A stretch of DNA of 64,000 nt from Cubamyces lactineus (taxonomy: Eukaryota; Basidiomycota; Agaricomycetes; Polyporales; Polyporaceae), in NCBI GenBank assembly GCA_022376465.1, contig JACDTU010000020.1:186001-250000 (forward strand), in the 5' to 3' direction. Position 1 is the stretch's first letter. Every line of letters starts with the position of its first letter. Below the pieces are notes generated by a model. That model had not been told where the DNA came from, did not search any database, and saw only the letters and a program-made list of their open reading frames with translations. This document shows, piece after piece, positions 1 to 10,393 of this stretch. A program made the position numbers and the translations under genes.

Positions 1-1530
1 GACGCGGGCTCCGTAGCTGGTACATAATAGCGTAGCAAGCGCATACAACGACGCCCGCATGCCACCGTTCAACTTCCGAGACCGCCTGCGCACGGGGTGT
101 GGATATCTGCTGGGAAGCTCATCATCGCATTAGCACCGAACCCGCGAAGAGACTGCGCGCCAGCAAACGATCTCACCGCCTTCCAGCATCACGACAGTGT
201 CGTGGAATCGCTTGCAAAACAACGAAGTACGGCCACGTACAAGGGACTCCAGTGACGCAGAGCACTTCCAAGGGCCAAGAAGAGAGCCACGATGAGCACG
301 AAGCGCACAGGAGCCGTCACATGCGCTGACGCGTTGTCGCCCCATCGACTTGAAGCTCGCACAGCAAGAACGCCAGGCAGAGTCCAGAACCGTGGAAGAC
401 AGAAGCACCCAACTGCGGGTTATCCCTGAGGTCAGGCCACCAGACCACTACGCAAGACTTGAGCCGGAGAGACACGCCCAGAGGGGGACGCGGCTAGCCA
501 TTAGCCACAGCGCAAGGTAGAGCGGAGCAGAGCAAAGAGTAGCCACAGCGGTACCCAGTTGAGCGAGAGTCATAGAAGATGGTTGCAGGTGCAACCCTGC
601 TGCCATGTTATATACCACAACGCTCGGTGGACCCCACTTTTCGTGCCGCTCTCTTCTGAGGGCGAGCGAGACGGGGCATTTTGGGGTGCGCCTGTCCGGC
701 AACCGTGCTGGATTGGCGTCACGGAGCGTCCACGGTGGAGCGGGGTCGCTTCTCCACATGTTATCGGACGCCTGTGTATCCCATCGCCGCCCGCGCGCAG
801 GCTCACGAGGTCTCTCGTTCGATACGCTGGTTACAGGAAGGAGTCGTGAACTGCAAGGACGAAGGGAAGAAGTGAAGACAAGACGACGGTCGTCGACTCG
901 AGCTCAAATCGCGCTGGCCACCGCTGGCGTTGCGGCCACTGGAAAGCCTCGATCGCGCCGCGCCAGAGCGATCGGCGCTGATCGGCGCCACGCGAGCGTC
1001 GGGCCCGCCGGTGCCGCCACCCGCGCCCCCGCTCGGCGACATCGGCGTCGTCGACGTCGCCGACGAGGGCGGCGGCGGGCAGAGCGCAGGGCGCGACATG
1101 GGAGTACGAGTGAAAGAGGGGGGACGCGCCGATATCAGAGATATGCGCCCGATGAAAAATCGATGGACGGGAGAGGCGGCCTGAGCCTCGCAGCAGCGCG
1201 CGTACGGCGTCTGGGTCTCACGGCGCACGCCCGGCATCGCTGATAGCTCTCTCAAGCCTCAAGCCTCAAGGGTGGGTCAGTCAGCGGTTTGCCACACCAT
1301 GGGTAGACGATCTCCTTTGCCGGCAAACGAGTTGGTCAAGAGGTCTGTCTGTCCAAGATGCCGCACGAGGCCTCAGGCTTGCCGCGGAAAACGAGATTAC
1401 AATTCGTTGAAGTTATCCTACAACCGGTATCCTACGCACACACCCTCGGGCCTCCTGTAGATACACCAAACCAACCACAGCTCAATCCACTCACCCACCG
1501 CCGGACGGACGACGGCGGCTTGGCCTTCGC
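1..1530. other. No confident gene; possible membrane-protein traces
   Basis: Nothing here reaches the standard for a gene. On the minus strand, hydrophobic stretches can be read near 650-450, 400-330 and 320-250, as expected for a multi-exon membrane protein whose 3' end lies beyond the left edge. I could not join them into one frame and recognise no family. The part around 900-1200 is very GC-rich and open in several frames, which is a composition effect. Confidence 0.3.
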
Positions 1531-2612
1531 TCATCCTCGCACGCGCACGACCTTCCGCTTGCCCTTGCCTCCGCCTGGGAGACCCGGCACGGATTCTTGT
1601 GCGGACATGCCCGCCTTCACGGCCTCGATGAGCACCCCGGACGGGAGTGCCGGCGAATACGGCGACACCCTACTCGTGAGAGGCGGCCAAGGTTGGGGCG
1701 GCGCAGGAACCTTCTGTCGGCGCTGCGTCCCCGGCGAGGGCGAGATGGTCGTGTTCGACACCGAGCCTGTCCCCGAGGTCAGCTTCGTACTGGGCTTCGC
1801 GGGCTGCTTGCCCTTCGACGGCGTTGGGGGCGCAGGTTCCGCCGGCTGTACGGGTGGGTCCGTGTTGTACGGGGGCTTGGGCACGCTATCCGGCTTGAGC
1901 ATCTGTATCTGCAGCGCGATCATCTCGAGCAGCTGCTTCTCTGCGCGACAGGGGAGCATAAGTGGCACGCAAACTCTTCGCAGCACCACCCACGGCTGCT
2001 GCAGGGGCAGCAGCAGGTGAGGAACGACGACGTACTGGTCTTGATTGCGGGGTTCACCAGTCGCCCGTCCTTCTTCCACTGCACGCGCACGCGGCCAGGG
2101 TTCTCCCAGTCGCGTGGATGCGCCTTGTTCACTTCGTGCAGCGTTCCGAGTCCGAGGCGGTTGGTTGCATCCGCGATGTCCTTGCTGAGCGGCCACCAGA
2201 CGCTCTTCGTGCGCGGGATGCGCCGCTCCCCACGGCCACAGGGTCGCTTTGCATCGATGTAGATGGGGTAGATGCACGTCCACCTAGCTCATCCATTTAG
2301 CTCCGTTCTAGTCCTTACTCCATCTTAGTGAAAGAAGCCTAGAACGCACTTCTTATACGGGGTAATGTCTTGAACAGTTGCCTGCGCGTTCGTGCCCGTA
2401 CCTGCACCCGTACCTGCACTCTGCCTGAATTGCGCCAATGATGGGGATGCAGGGCCAGCAGCGCTGTCGTCCTCATCTTCTCCTTCAGAGTCGGTAGCGT
2501 CGATCTCCTGCAGAATCGCGCCTCGCGTGCCGGTATTGGGCAGCGGCTTGTTCGGGAGCGCGAGGTCCGTGTCGTCGTCGAACTCCTCGACTATTGCTGC
2601 CCTGCGAGACAT
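1531..2612 (-). CDS. SEC65: Signal recognition particle subunit SRP19/Sec65
   Basis: SRP19-family protein. It binds SRP RNA and helps load SRP54 during assembly of the particle that targets secretory proteins to the ER. Three exons: complement(join(1531..1940,2036..2283,2350..2612)), 306 residues, all introns GT-AG. Residues 1-87 are an acidic, low-complexity lead (MSRRAAIVEEFDD...). The SRP19 fold starts near residue 88 with WTCIYPIYIDAKRPCGRGER and continues through RRIPRTKSVWWPL, the LGTLHEVNKAHPRDWENPGR segment and a QLLEMIALQI helix. The tail is Pro/Ser-rich and ends in the basic GGGKGKRKVVRVRG, as is usual for fungal Sec65. It is divergent from the DUF4336 gene, sharing a 455-bp spacer. 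Family assignment is secure; the N-terminal ATG at 2612 is the first that gives the acidic leader. Confidence 0.93.
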
Positions 2613-3067
2613 CGTGCGAGGTGCGTGATGGATGTATGTAGTGTTGATGGAGAGCGGGATGCTAGTGAAGAGGAGGCAATACGCAGCCCGGAGAAAGATG
2701 ATGGAGGTCGTGCGCCAAGTGACTTGCAATGAGTAGGAGCTGCAAAGGAACGGGCAATCGACGCTGGGCGCTCGCGTGCTCGGTGGCTGCTACTGCCACC
2801 TCTTGACCAACAACTTTCTCAGTCGCTCGGGGTTTTGTTCGATGCGTCTTTCATCCGAACTATCACAGCATCTGGCAGTGATGGATATAGCCGGGACGTT
2901 CAACGCTCCTATGCAACCGCTAAGATCTGGATCTGAGTCCATGCATCAAGCCAGCCTGAGCTGAGCCTGGGTGTCATTCATATACGGCATCCTCACCGAA
3001 TAGAGTTCTCCCAACCTTTCCCCCGCTTTTCTCAGTTGTTTGTTGGTGTAGAGCACAGGCCGTCATT
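2613..3067. promoter_or_regulatory. Divergent intergenic promoter, SEC65 / DUF4336 gene
   Basis: A 455-bp spacer between two divergent start codons, so it must carry the promoters of both genes. Pyrimidine-rich stretches occur near 3010-3040 just before the plus-strand start. I see no strong TATA box. Confidence 0.45.
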
Positions 3068-4403
3068 ATGTCTGACATCGTGATTCGTGAGGTATGTACA
3101 GCACTCCATGATTGGCATGCGCATGTGACATTGAGCGCGATTCTGTGGTTTGTAGGTCGCCCCGGACGTCTGGACGTTCTCGAGGTGCGAATAGGTGTAC
3201 GCTATACACGTATCTACGATATCGTCTTAACATGGCCATCTATGATGTCTGAACTAGGCCGTACACATTGCTAGGCCTTTTTCCAGTAGGAGGTCGCTCA
3301 ACCGCGATCAAGCTGGCTGCTGGCGGTGTTTGGATCCTCGCGTCGACACCTCTTACCGACGAAACCAAGCAGAAGCTCGCAGAGCTCGGCGAGGTCAAGT
3401 AGGTCCCAAGGCCCAGTACAAACGAGCCAAACGGCGCACTAAACACAGGCCTGATTATAGGTATATTGTTGCAGGGAACGCTTTCCACCACCTGTTCTTG
3501 AGTAAGTTTCCCCCATTGAACTGTTGACATGTTTGGTGAATGTGATTGGTATAGAGCAGTACAAGGATGCGTATCCAACCGCGAAGACCATCGGCCCTGA
3601 GGATCTGAATGCGAAGAAAGCTGTGGAAGGATGGCAGCTCGACGCTGGTAAGGAACCTTCGATTCATCCGAGAGAGGACGCGTGAGCAAACCTGGACGCT
3701 CCGGCTTCCAGTCTTCAGTGCGAAGACGCCCGACCTGAAGCATGGATTCGAAGACGAGGTGAGCCGCGTGCGGACTCATGGCGTCCAAATACTGACAGGA
3801 CCTCCGTGCAGATCGAGCATTGGTGAGTCCTGACACAGTGGGCACAACGGTAGTGCGAATTCCGACGCGCTGGTAGCTATTTCTCCGGCTTTGCGAACAA
3901 GGATATCGCGTTCTTCCACAAAGCCTCCAAAACGGCCATAGGCGCCGATCTTCTCATGAACAACCCTCCCAAAGAGCAGGTCGGTCCTTTCAACTATGAT
4001 TCATGATGTTTGTGTACGAGCAATACTCAAATACGCGCTGTGACAGTACTCGAAGTCATCTTTGTCGCCCAAATCAACGCTTTTGGGCGCCATGACGCCG
4101 TATGGCTGGCAACTCCGGGCATTCATATGGCTCAAGGAGAAGGACAAGGCGTAGGCACAAGTTCCGTCGGTCGTTGAGGACGATGTCAACTGACTGTCCC
4201 TCTTACAGTGCTACGATTCGCGATGCGAGGAAGGTGTATGAATGGGATTTCGTCCGGTTTATCCCGTGTCATGGTGTAAGTACATAGCAACATACTGTAC
4301 TTCATCGTTTGGTCGTGTTGCTGATAGACGTCGTATACAGGATGTTATTGAGACCAATGCGAAGGAGGCATGGAAGGCTGCTTGGGGTCGTTACCTGTCA
4401 TAG
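3068..4403 (+). CDS. DUF4336 domain protein (metallo-beta-lactamase-like fold)
   Basis: Member of the fungal DUF4336 family, related to metallo-beta-lactamase-fold hydrolases; its substrate is unknown. Eleven exons: join(3068..3091,3156..3184,3258..3398,3461..3501,3555..3647,3712..3758,3812..3822,3877..3979,4047..4150,4209..4275,4341..4403), 240 residues, all joins in frame. Typical family segments are MSDIVIREVAPDVWTFSRP at the N-terminus, GLFPVGGRSTAIKLAAGGVW, YIVAGNAFHHLFL, CYFSGFANKDIAFFHKASKT, and the C-terminal EWDFVRFIPCHGDVIETN with its conserved CHGD. Exon 7 is only 11 nt. Convergent with the aldo-keto reductase downstream (220 bp apart). Its small size and cytosolic look (no signal peptide) match the family. 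Confidence 0.88.
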
Positions 4404-4623
4404 TCGCAGCCATACTCCTTCGTTCGAGGTTCTGAATATCAGCACTCGTGCTGATAGACTCCCATGCGATCCGAGTGCGTTTTGCGTCTATAGTGAGTCG
4501 TCCTCAGCCACCATCGAACAGGTTTGTATATGTATGCTTGTTTGAATCCGAATTCAACTTGTGGTCGCATTGGGGACATTACCAGCATATACTACCAGGT
4601 ATCGGGGTCGTAGGGGTCAATCC

Positions 4624-5931
4624 TCACTGCTGAAGCGGCGGGGTGTCCGCGAACAGGACTGCATACAGTCGTACAGGGTAACGGGGCCCCTTCGCTGCAT
4701 CAGCCTCCTTCGCTACCCTCCGTACCTCCTCGATATCCTCAGGACTCAGCTTCACGTTGACAGCGTCAAGGTTCTCTTTGAGGTTCTACAGGCAAAATGT
4801 GAGTAGCGCTATAAACATATCTGAATGCATGATCACTCACCGGGATCTTAGTAGTGCCAGGGATGGGGATGACGTCCTCGCCTTGAGCGAGGACCCATGC
4901 GAGAGCGACTTGGCCGGGTGTCGCGTTGTACTTCTCGCCGATCTTCTTCAAACCGTCGGCCAACTTCAGGATGTTCGGGAAGTTCTCCTTTGAGTAACGA
5001 GGGACCTGCCTGCGGAAGTCGTCCTCCTCGAAATCATCTGGGCTTTTCTGCACAGTTCATCAGCACAAACGGACCCTTCAACTGGGCAGCACGCTCTGCT
5101 AACGGACTCACATATCTGCCAGTAATCAAGCCACGTCCGAGCGGCGAGTATGCGATGATGGCAATGCCGAGCTCGCGAGCCGCTTTGAGCAGACCGACTT
5201 TGGGGTCCTCGATATCGAGCGTGAACGGCGAATACTCGACTTGGAGGGCGGAGATGGGGTGCACTGCGTGTGCGCGGCGCAGAGTCTGTTCGGAGACTTC
5301 GGACAGCCCGATGTACTTGACCTTGCCGGCTTTGACCTGCTCGGCCATGGCGCGAATGGTCAACTCGATCGGGACCTGAGGGTCGGCCCTGCTCAAGGAA
5401 AAGTGAGTGCATGAATGCGAGGTTTTAATGGGAACGGTGCACACTAACCTGTGCAGATACCACAAATCGACGTAGTCGGTTCCCAGCCTCTTGAGGGACG
5501 CCTCGAGAGCTTGGACAGCGTACTCCGGGGTACCGTTGATGATTCTGTTCGGGTCGGTCACGACCCCGAACTTGGTCGCCAGGAAGATCTCGTCCCGCTT
5601 CCCCGTGCGCTTGAACCTGTCGGCGATGGGCGTGAGCCGTCTTGTTCCCAAGGGACGCAGCTAGGACCTACCATCTTCCTATGAGTTCTTCGCTGTCGAG
5701 GTAACGGTCTGCAGTGTCCCAGAAGGTGCAACCGCTCTCATACACGGCGTCAAGGATCTAATGGTTTTTGAAGAGTGAGCGATCATGCTGCTGCTCTCAT
5801 TCACTGGCATCACTAGCCTTGAAGCGTTCCTCGTCGGGGAGCGGTTTGCCGTAGTAGGCGGCAATGCCCATTGCGCCATAACCAATGGCAGTCACCTCAG
5901 AATTTCCTATCTTGCGAGTGGGGAGAGGCAT
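4624..5931 (-). CDS. Aldo-keto reductase, AKR13 type (copy 1)
   Basis: NADPH-dependent aldo-keto reductase with a TIM-barrel fold, probably cytosolic; reduces aldehydes or ketones, natural substrate not deducible. Six exons: complement(join(4624..4785,4841..5047,5112..5388,5449..5616,5672..5757,5818..5931)), 337 residues. The catalytic tetrad is visible as Asp52 and Tyr57 (WDTADRY), Lys82 (FLATKFG) and His122 (LWYLHR). [15 protein letters not shown] and IPIPGTTKI (cofactor-binding side) follow. Exon 1 ends at AAG followed by GCTAGT, so intron 1 is a GC-AG intron; the two paralogs at 21.4 and 24.2 kb have GT at the same site. It also lacks two small introns the paralogs carry between RADPQVPIE and KYIGLSE. 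Convergent with the DUF4336 gene. Confidence 0.93.
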
Positions 5932-6804
5932 TTCGAGGTCGATGGATGTGGTTGTGAGCCGAGTTGCAGAACAAGCTTGGGGGCTCTAGTGGCCAGCGCG
6001 AGCCCTCATATACGCGTCCAGGGGCTCTCTCAACAGCGGATATGTAGGTCGGAAACGTTCTTCCAGTGCAGCTCACTAAGCAAGCCGGCGTGGTTCTGCT
6101 ATGAACGACCGACGGGCACACACCTGTACAATGGAGATAGCACTTACAATGATACAGAACAATAGTTGCCTGACGAGAGCACCGGATTCGTTGGTAGGTA
6201 TCGCGGCAATACGCCGGGTGTGAACTAGCATCTCCAGACTCTCACTGGTAACTGCTAAAGGAGAAGACTCAGCATTCGCTGGCGGGTGACGCACGCAGAT
6301 GACTAGAACCAGATTTCTCCATGCTAGGTTGTCCCATTGTTCATGCTCACCCCGAGGTACCCACCGACCTACCATGGCTGAACCAGACACATGAGGCGAT
6401 AGCCCGCAGAAGTTGCGATGCCATTGCTTAGCCGTTTCGGTAGCACCGCCGCCATCTAGTATGCAAGTCAAGTGTATAAATTACATAGTACACTCTGGAG
6501 CCGAAGTCAATCTTGCTCATCGATTGCTAACGAAACACACACGGATTCGTTCGAGAGAGTTGCGGTGAGAAATTGTCATGGCATGTAGAAACTACAGAGC
6601 CTAGGAGGTCTAGCCGTTTGAGCGGACTGATCACGTGATCCAAAGCCCTTGTGGCTTCGCGGGAGGCTGCGTTTCAACAACTTGTTCTCTACCTTCTGCT
6701 AGCTTGAGTAGTCCTGCTTTCAGTCCTTTCTTGCAGCTTACAACGCTTCGCTGTACCAACTGCTAAGTTCAAGACTTGTCACTACAGCCCGTTGGCAATC
6801 CTCC
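5932..6804. promoter_or_regulatory. Divergent spacer, aldo-keto reductase / MED22
   Basis: An 873-bp gap between divergent starts. It must contain both promoters. Short open frames on either strand show no family motif. The sequence shortly before the MED22 start (6650-6800) is pyrimidine-rich with CTT runs. No gene seen. Confidence 0.4.
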
Positions 6805-7543
6805 ATGGCAGACGTACCACAAACCGACGTCTCGCGCCCTTCCGCGCTACCTACCGCGAAGCTGCTGCAACGGCCGACGCAACCGCTGGTAGACCAAGAC
6901 TCAAATGAGTACCTCGATGCAATAGAGGAGGAATGGAACAAGAAGGTGGATGTCGAGATTGAGACACTCGTGGATGGGATGGCGGACATAGTCTCTCTTG
7001 CTTCGGTATGTACGCTCTGTTCCACGCTGTGGTCGTGTGGCCGGCGGGTTGGACAGCATGAAGAGAGCTAACGCGGCGTGGATATTGTGAAGATTGGTGA
7101 CAAGGACAAGTTCCGCATCGCGCAGGAGACGTTCCAGGCACAGTGTCGTGCAGAGTCCATGGTGCGTACCTCGTCCTGCCGGAGCGTTCTCGACATCCTC
7201 ATTTCCGTCACATGTATTCGTACACCATGCTCACGTCTGCCACCGTAAATCCATCTCGCCCGCTATTCACCTATAAATCACGCATTCCCTTCAATGCACG
7301 CGGTTTCAGATCCGCGCAGCACACTCGCTCATGTCGACGATCCACTCAATGAAGCTGCTCCTGCTCCTCTCGGACGAGACGCAGATCGCGAAGCGGCGCG
7401 ACGCAGAGCTCCGCGTCGTGCAGGCGGAGAAGTCCGACGCCCAGAAGAAGGTCGCTGCGCTGCTAGATGAGCTGTTGAGCTCGCGAAGGGACGACGGCAC
7501 GTTCGATGGAGAGAGGCGAGACGGGAGGCTGCAGGCCACGTAA
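6805..7543 (+). CDS. MED22: Mediator complex subunit 22 (Med22/Srb6/Surf5)
   Basis: Head-module subunit of the Mediator complex, acting in the nucleus in RNA polymerase II transcription. Three exons: join(6805..7005,7093..7161,7310..7543), 167 residues. After a short leader the Med22 helical core reads QDSNEYLDAIEEEWNKKVD, then IGDKDKFRIAQETFQAQCRAESM, then IRAAHSLMSTIHSMKLLLLL followed by SDET and a charged coiled-coil C-terminus with KRRDAELRVVQAEKSDAQKK. Length fits the family. The acceptor of intron 1 is AAG rather than the usual CAG/TAG, but the frame and the conserved IGDKDKF restart fix it. Convergent with the chitinase gene. Confidence 0.88.
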
Positions 7544-8289
7544 GGCGTGGCTTGCATGTCGCCATCAATTTGGGACACATACGATTGGACTCAGCGCAGG
7601 TGAGCAGAAGACGGATATACCGTTGTGCTGTGACTTGACGTGTGTATCAAAGGCGCGCGGACCCAGCGCGATTACGCACACGATGTGGCAAGGATGGATG
7701 GACACCAGCCGCTGAGGTGACGGGATTCCCTTCCTTTCATCGTGCGTACTGCGCTAGACGACCTCCCCGAGCTGGGACATGAACGGCTATGAACGGTCAG
7801 CGGTTTGTGACCGTTCACCCTGTCTTCATGGACGTCCTTCACGGTTCTACTTGTACACTGATAGATATCTCAGCGCTCATGCATTCATGGGCGGTGTGCA
7901 GCTTAGAGCTTATACTGTCAAACTTCTTGTAGACTTATCACACCAGTCCACTCATCAACGAGGAATAGAAGCCACGAAGCCGTCTAATATTACTATACAT
8001 AACTCTAAAAGCCAATGCATCAAGCACGATCGGCAATATATAGCGCTACAATGTAAGCCAACCAGTAGGAAACGTAACTGATACACCAGGGAGCGAGCAT
8101 TAGAATGAACGTGAGGTGCGTGATAAACATGTATACAGCATGCGTGAAAGCAGGGGCGCGCGTCGAGCGTGTGCAGTGGGCAGGTGGTCGTGTCAAACGG
8201 GAGCAGTGCGCAGGTGCTTGCAAAGCATACGTGTAGCATCAAGCTAGAAGACGAAGTGTGGGATGGGGCGAGGCGCGTGGTTGACGTGC
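7544..8289. other. Convergent 3' spacer, MED22 / chitinase
   Basis: A 746-bp gap between two 3' ends. It should hold both 3' untranslated regions. The AT-richer part at 7940-8060 (TAATATTACTATACATAAC and similar) is a plausible polyadenylation region. No gene or repeat recognised. Confidence 0.4.
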
Positions 8290-9766
8290 TTAGCAGTCAA
8301 CCTCGGTGAAGCCGATAGCCTCCTCGATGGCGTCGAGGAGGATGTCGTTCGAGTCACCGCCAGCCTCCCACATGGCGAAACCGAGGAGACCAGCATCGTT
8401 GATGAACTGGCCCTTGGCAGCGAACGACTTGGCGTCGTCGTACGAGACCATGACCTGCGTCTGTGGGTTGTAGACGTACGGCGTCTGGCTGCACTCGTCG
8501 AAGCGGTAGTCGATGCCGTCCGCAACGGTGCCGTTCGCGGTGAGGAACCCGCCGTCGATGAGACCGAAGAAGTCGAAGATGCCAGAGGGGCCGCCCGCGG
8601 TGGGGTTCCCGCACTGGTCGACGCCGGCGGGCGCGACGGCGTCCCACTTGTCGCCGAGCGGCTGCTTCGACGCGTCAAAGGCGGGGTACGCGTTCAGGGT
8701 GTTGCCCGAGAGCGCGGCGCTGTTCGAGACGCTGAAGCTGTGGCCGTACGACGCGACGCCGAGGACGAGCTGGTTCGCGGGGAAGCCGGCGTCGGTCCAC
8801 GCCTTGACGGCAGAGACGGCAGAGCCCTGCTGGTCAGCCCCGGAGGCGCAGGTGTCGTTGAGGGGCGCGTTCGGGCCGACGGCGTTGGACCAGGAGCCCC
8901 AGACGTCGTAGTTCATGATCGCGACGTAGTCGAGCACCTTGGCGAAGCCGGAGACGTCGGACATGGGGGTGCCGTCGGGGCCGTTGAAGGGCGTGATGCC
9001 GACCGCGGCGGAGAGGGTGAGGTTCTGCGCGGCGGGCTCGGCGCGGAGGGCCTGGAGGAAGGAAAGGAAGTTCTGGCTGTCGTCGTCGGAGATGAGGTTG
9101 CAGCCCATGCCCTGCTTGTTGGGGTACTCCCAGCTAATTCGAGCGTGTCAGCAAATCGACACATGCGCACAGGCAAACGTAACGTACTCAAAGTCGAGGC
9201 CATCGAGGTTGTACTTGGAGACAAGGCCGAGGACAGTCTGCACGAATGCGGTCCGGTTGGCATCGGTTGCGACGGCGGAAGAGAAGTACTGGGAGCCAGT
9301 CCAGCCACCAATGGTGAGCATAGCCTTGACATTCTGTGTGTAGCAGGTGAGTCGATCTGTTCATTCGGGTGATAGCGAAATGAACACTCACGTTCTGGTG
9401 CGCAAGGTCAACGAACTTCGGGAGCAGCTCCTCATCCGAAGCCTCCAGAGAGACGGTGTTCACGTCGGGAGTGGTCACAGCGAAAGCATAGGTAACGGAG
9501 GTGTACTTGGACCAGCTGATGCTCTCTGGCGGGAAGTCGGAGCCGTGCCAGCCAGCATACCAGGTCGTAGCGACAACGTCGTCGCCAACATCGCTGCTGC
9601 CAGAAGAGGATCCAGAGTTGCCGGTGGCGGCACCACCGACGGCAGCAGTGGCACTAGCGCTTGCAGCCAGAGCACCCGCAGACTTGGACGGGACGAGAGA
9701 ACACATGGGCGCAGCCCATACTGATGCGATAGGGAGAGCAGCGAGGAGAGAGAGTGGGGCCAGCAT
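8290..9766 (-). CDS. Secreted GH18 chitinase
   Basis: Glycoside hydrolase family 18 endochitinase cleaving beta-1,4-GlcNAc linkages, probably secreted for wall remodelling or chitin use. Three exons: complement(join(8290..9133,9188..9333,9392..9766)), 454 residues. Residues 1-18 form a signal peptide (MLAPLSLLAALPIASVWA). A Ser/Ala/Gly linker follows, then the barrel from VVATTWYAGWHGSDFPPESI. The substrate loop reads KAMLTIGGW and the catalytic DxxDxDxE motif is DGLDFDWEY, with Glu176 as acid/base; intron 2 splits the codon of Asp174 within this motif. Later barrel strands include YVAIMNYDVWGSW and the terminal AGLLGFAMWEAGGDS. There is no chitin-binding module. An in-frame ATG lies at 9844, but 9766 gives the better signal peptide and lies 95 bp from a TATA box. 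Confidence 0.95.
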
Positions 9767-9860
9767 CGTGCGTCGCAACGTGAAAGACAGACGGGAGAGG
9801 ATGGTTGGACGAGAGCACGAGGCGGGGGATGAGAAGCAAGACACCGGAAGAAGGGCTGGC

Positions 9861-9866
9861 TTTATA
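9861..9866 (-). promoter_or_regulatory. TATA box of the chitinase gene
   Basis: TATAAA on the minus strand within GTGTATAAAG, about 95 bp upstream of the chosen ATG at 9766. The in-frame ATG at 9844 would leave only about 17 nt after the TATA box, which supports the downstream start. Confidence 0.55.
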
Positions 9867-10393
9867 CACCGCCGAGATAAAAATTAGCTGTCAGCCGCGT
9901 GCTTGCGTTGAATTGAGGGTGCGTATGTAACGCGCCAGCCACTGCCTGGAACGGACAACGCAATGCAGGTGCCTCATGTTTTTGTGCGTAAACAATGCGC
10001 CGGACGAGTGTCAAACGGGCGTCTATTGCAAGACAATGGCCGGTATAAGCGTACAAACAAAAAGGTTGTTGATAAAGCTGTGCTATCCATCTGAGGCGGC
10101 TCACTTTTGCATTACAGTAACGCGCTTTGTGTTATGCTTGACGAGGGTCGTTCAAGTCGTAACCGTTCTGCTCGTCTTGTCAGGGCGTGTTCTCATAATA
10201 TCTCAAGGCGTGCAAAAATGCACGGCGAGGAGCCCTGAAAATGGACTGACGCTTGGGGGATTCGAACGTGATGCAATCAGGACGAGCGCCGATGGAGCTG
10301 GAGGAATCCAGGGTGACGGCCTCGTCTTGTCTCCGTCTCCGACACCGTTGACCGACATCGTCGTCCTCCACACTGCCGACAACGTCGTTCACG
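9867..10393. other. Upstream spacer, chitinase / eIF4E
   Basis: The remaining 527 bp between the chitinase TATA box and the eIF4E start. It should hold the upstream control region of the chitinase gene and the promoter and 5' UTR of the eIF4E gene. The last 100 bp before 10394 are pyrimidine-rich (TCCGTCTCCGACACC and similar). No gene. Confidence 0.35.

Noticed and set aside
8263..9372. 369-codon open frame on the plus strand opposite the chitinase
   Set aside because: It is the antisense shadow of a GC3-rich gene whose minus-strand product has the GH18 catalytic motif; the plus-strand protein is a Gly/Val/Asp/Glu-rich string without motifs.
10200..10290. Possible tRNA because of GGGGATTCGAACG
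   Set aside because: The T-arm cannot pair properly and no acceptor stem or D-arm can be drawn.
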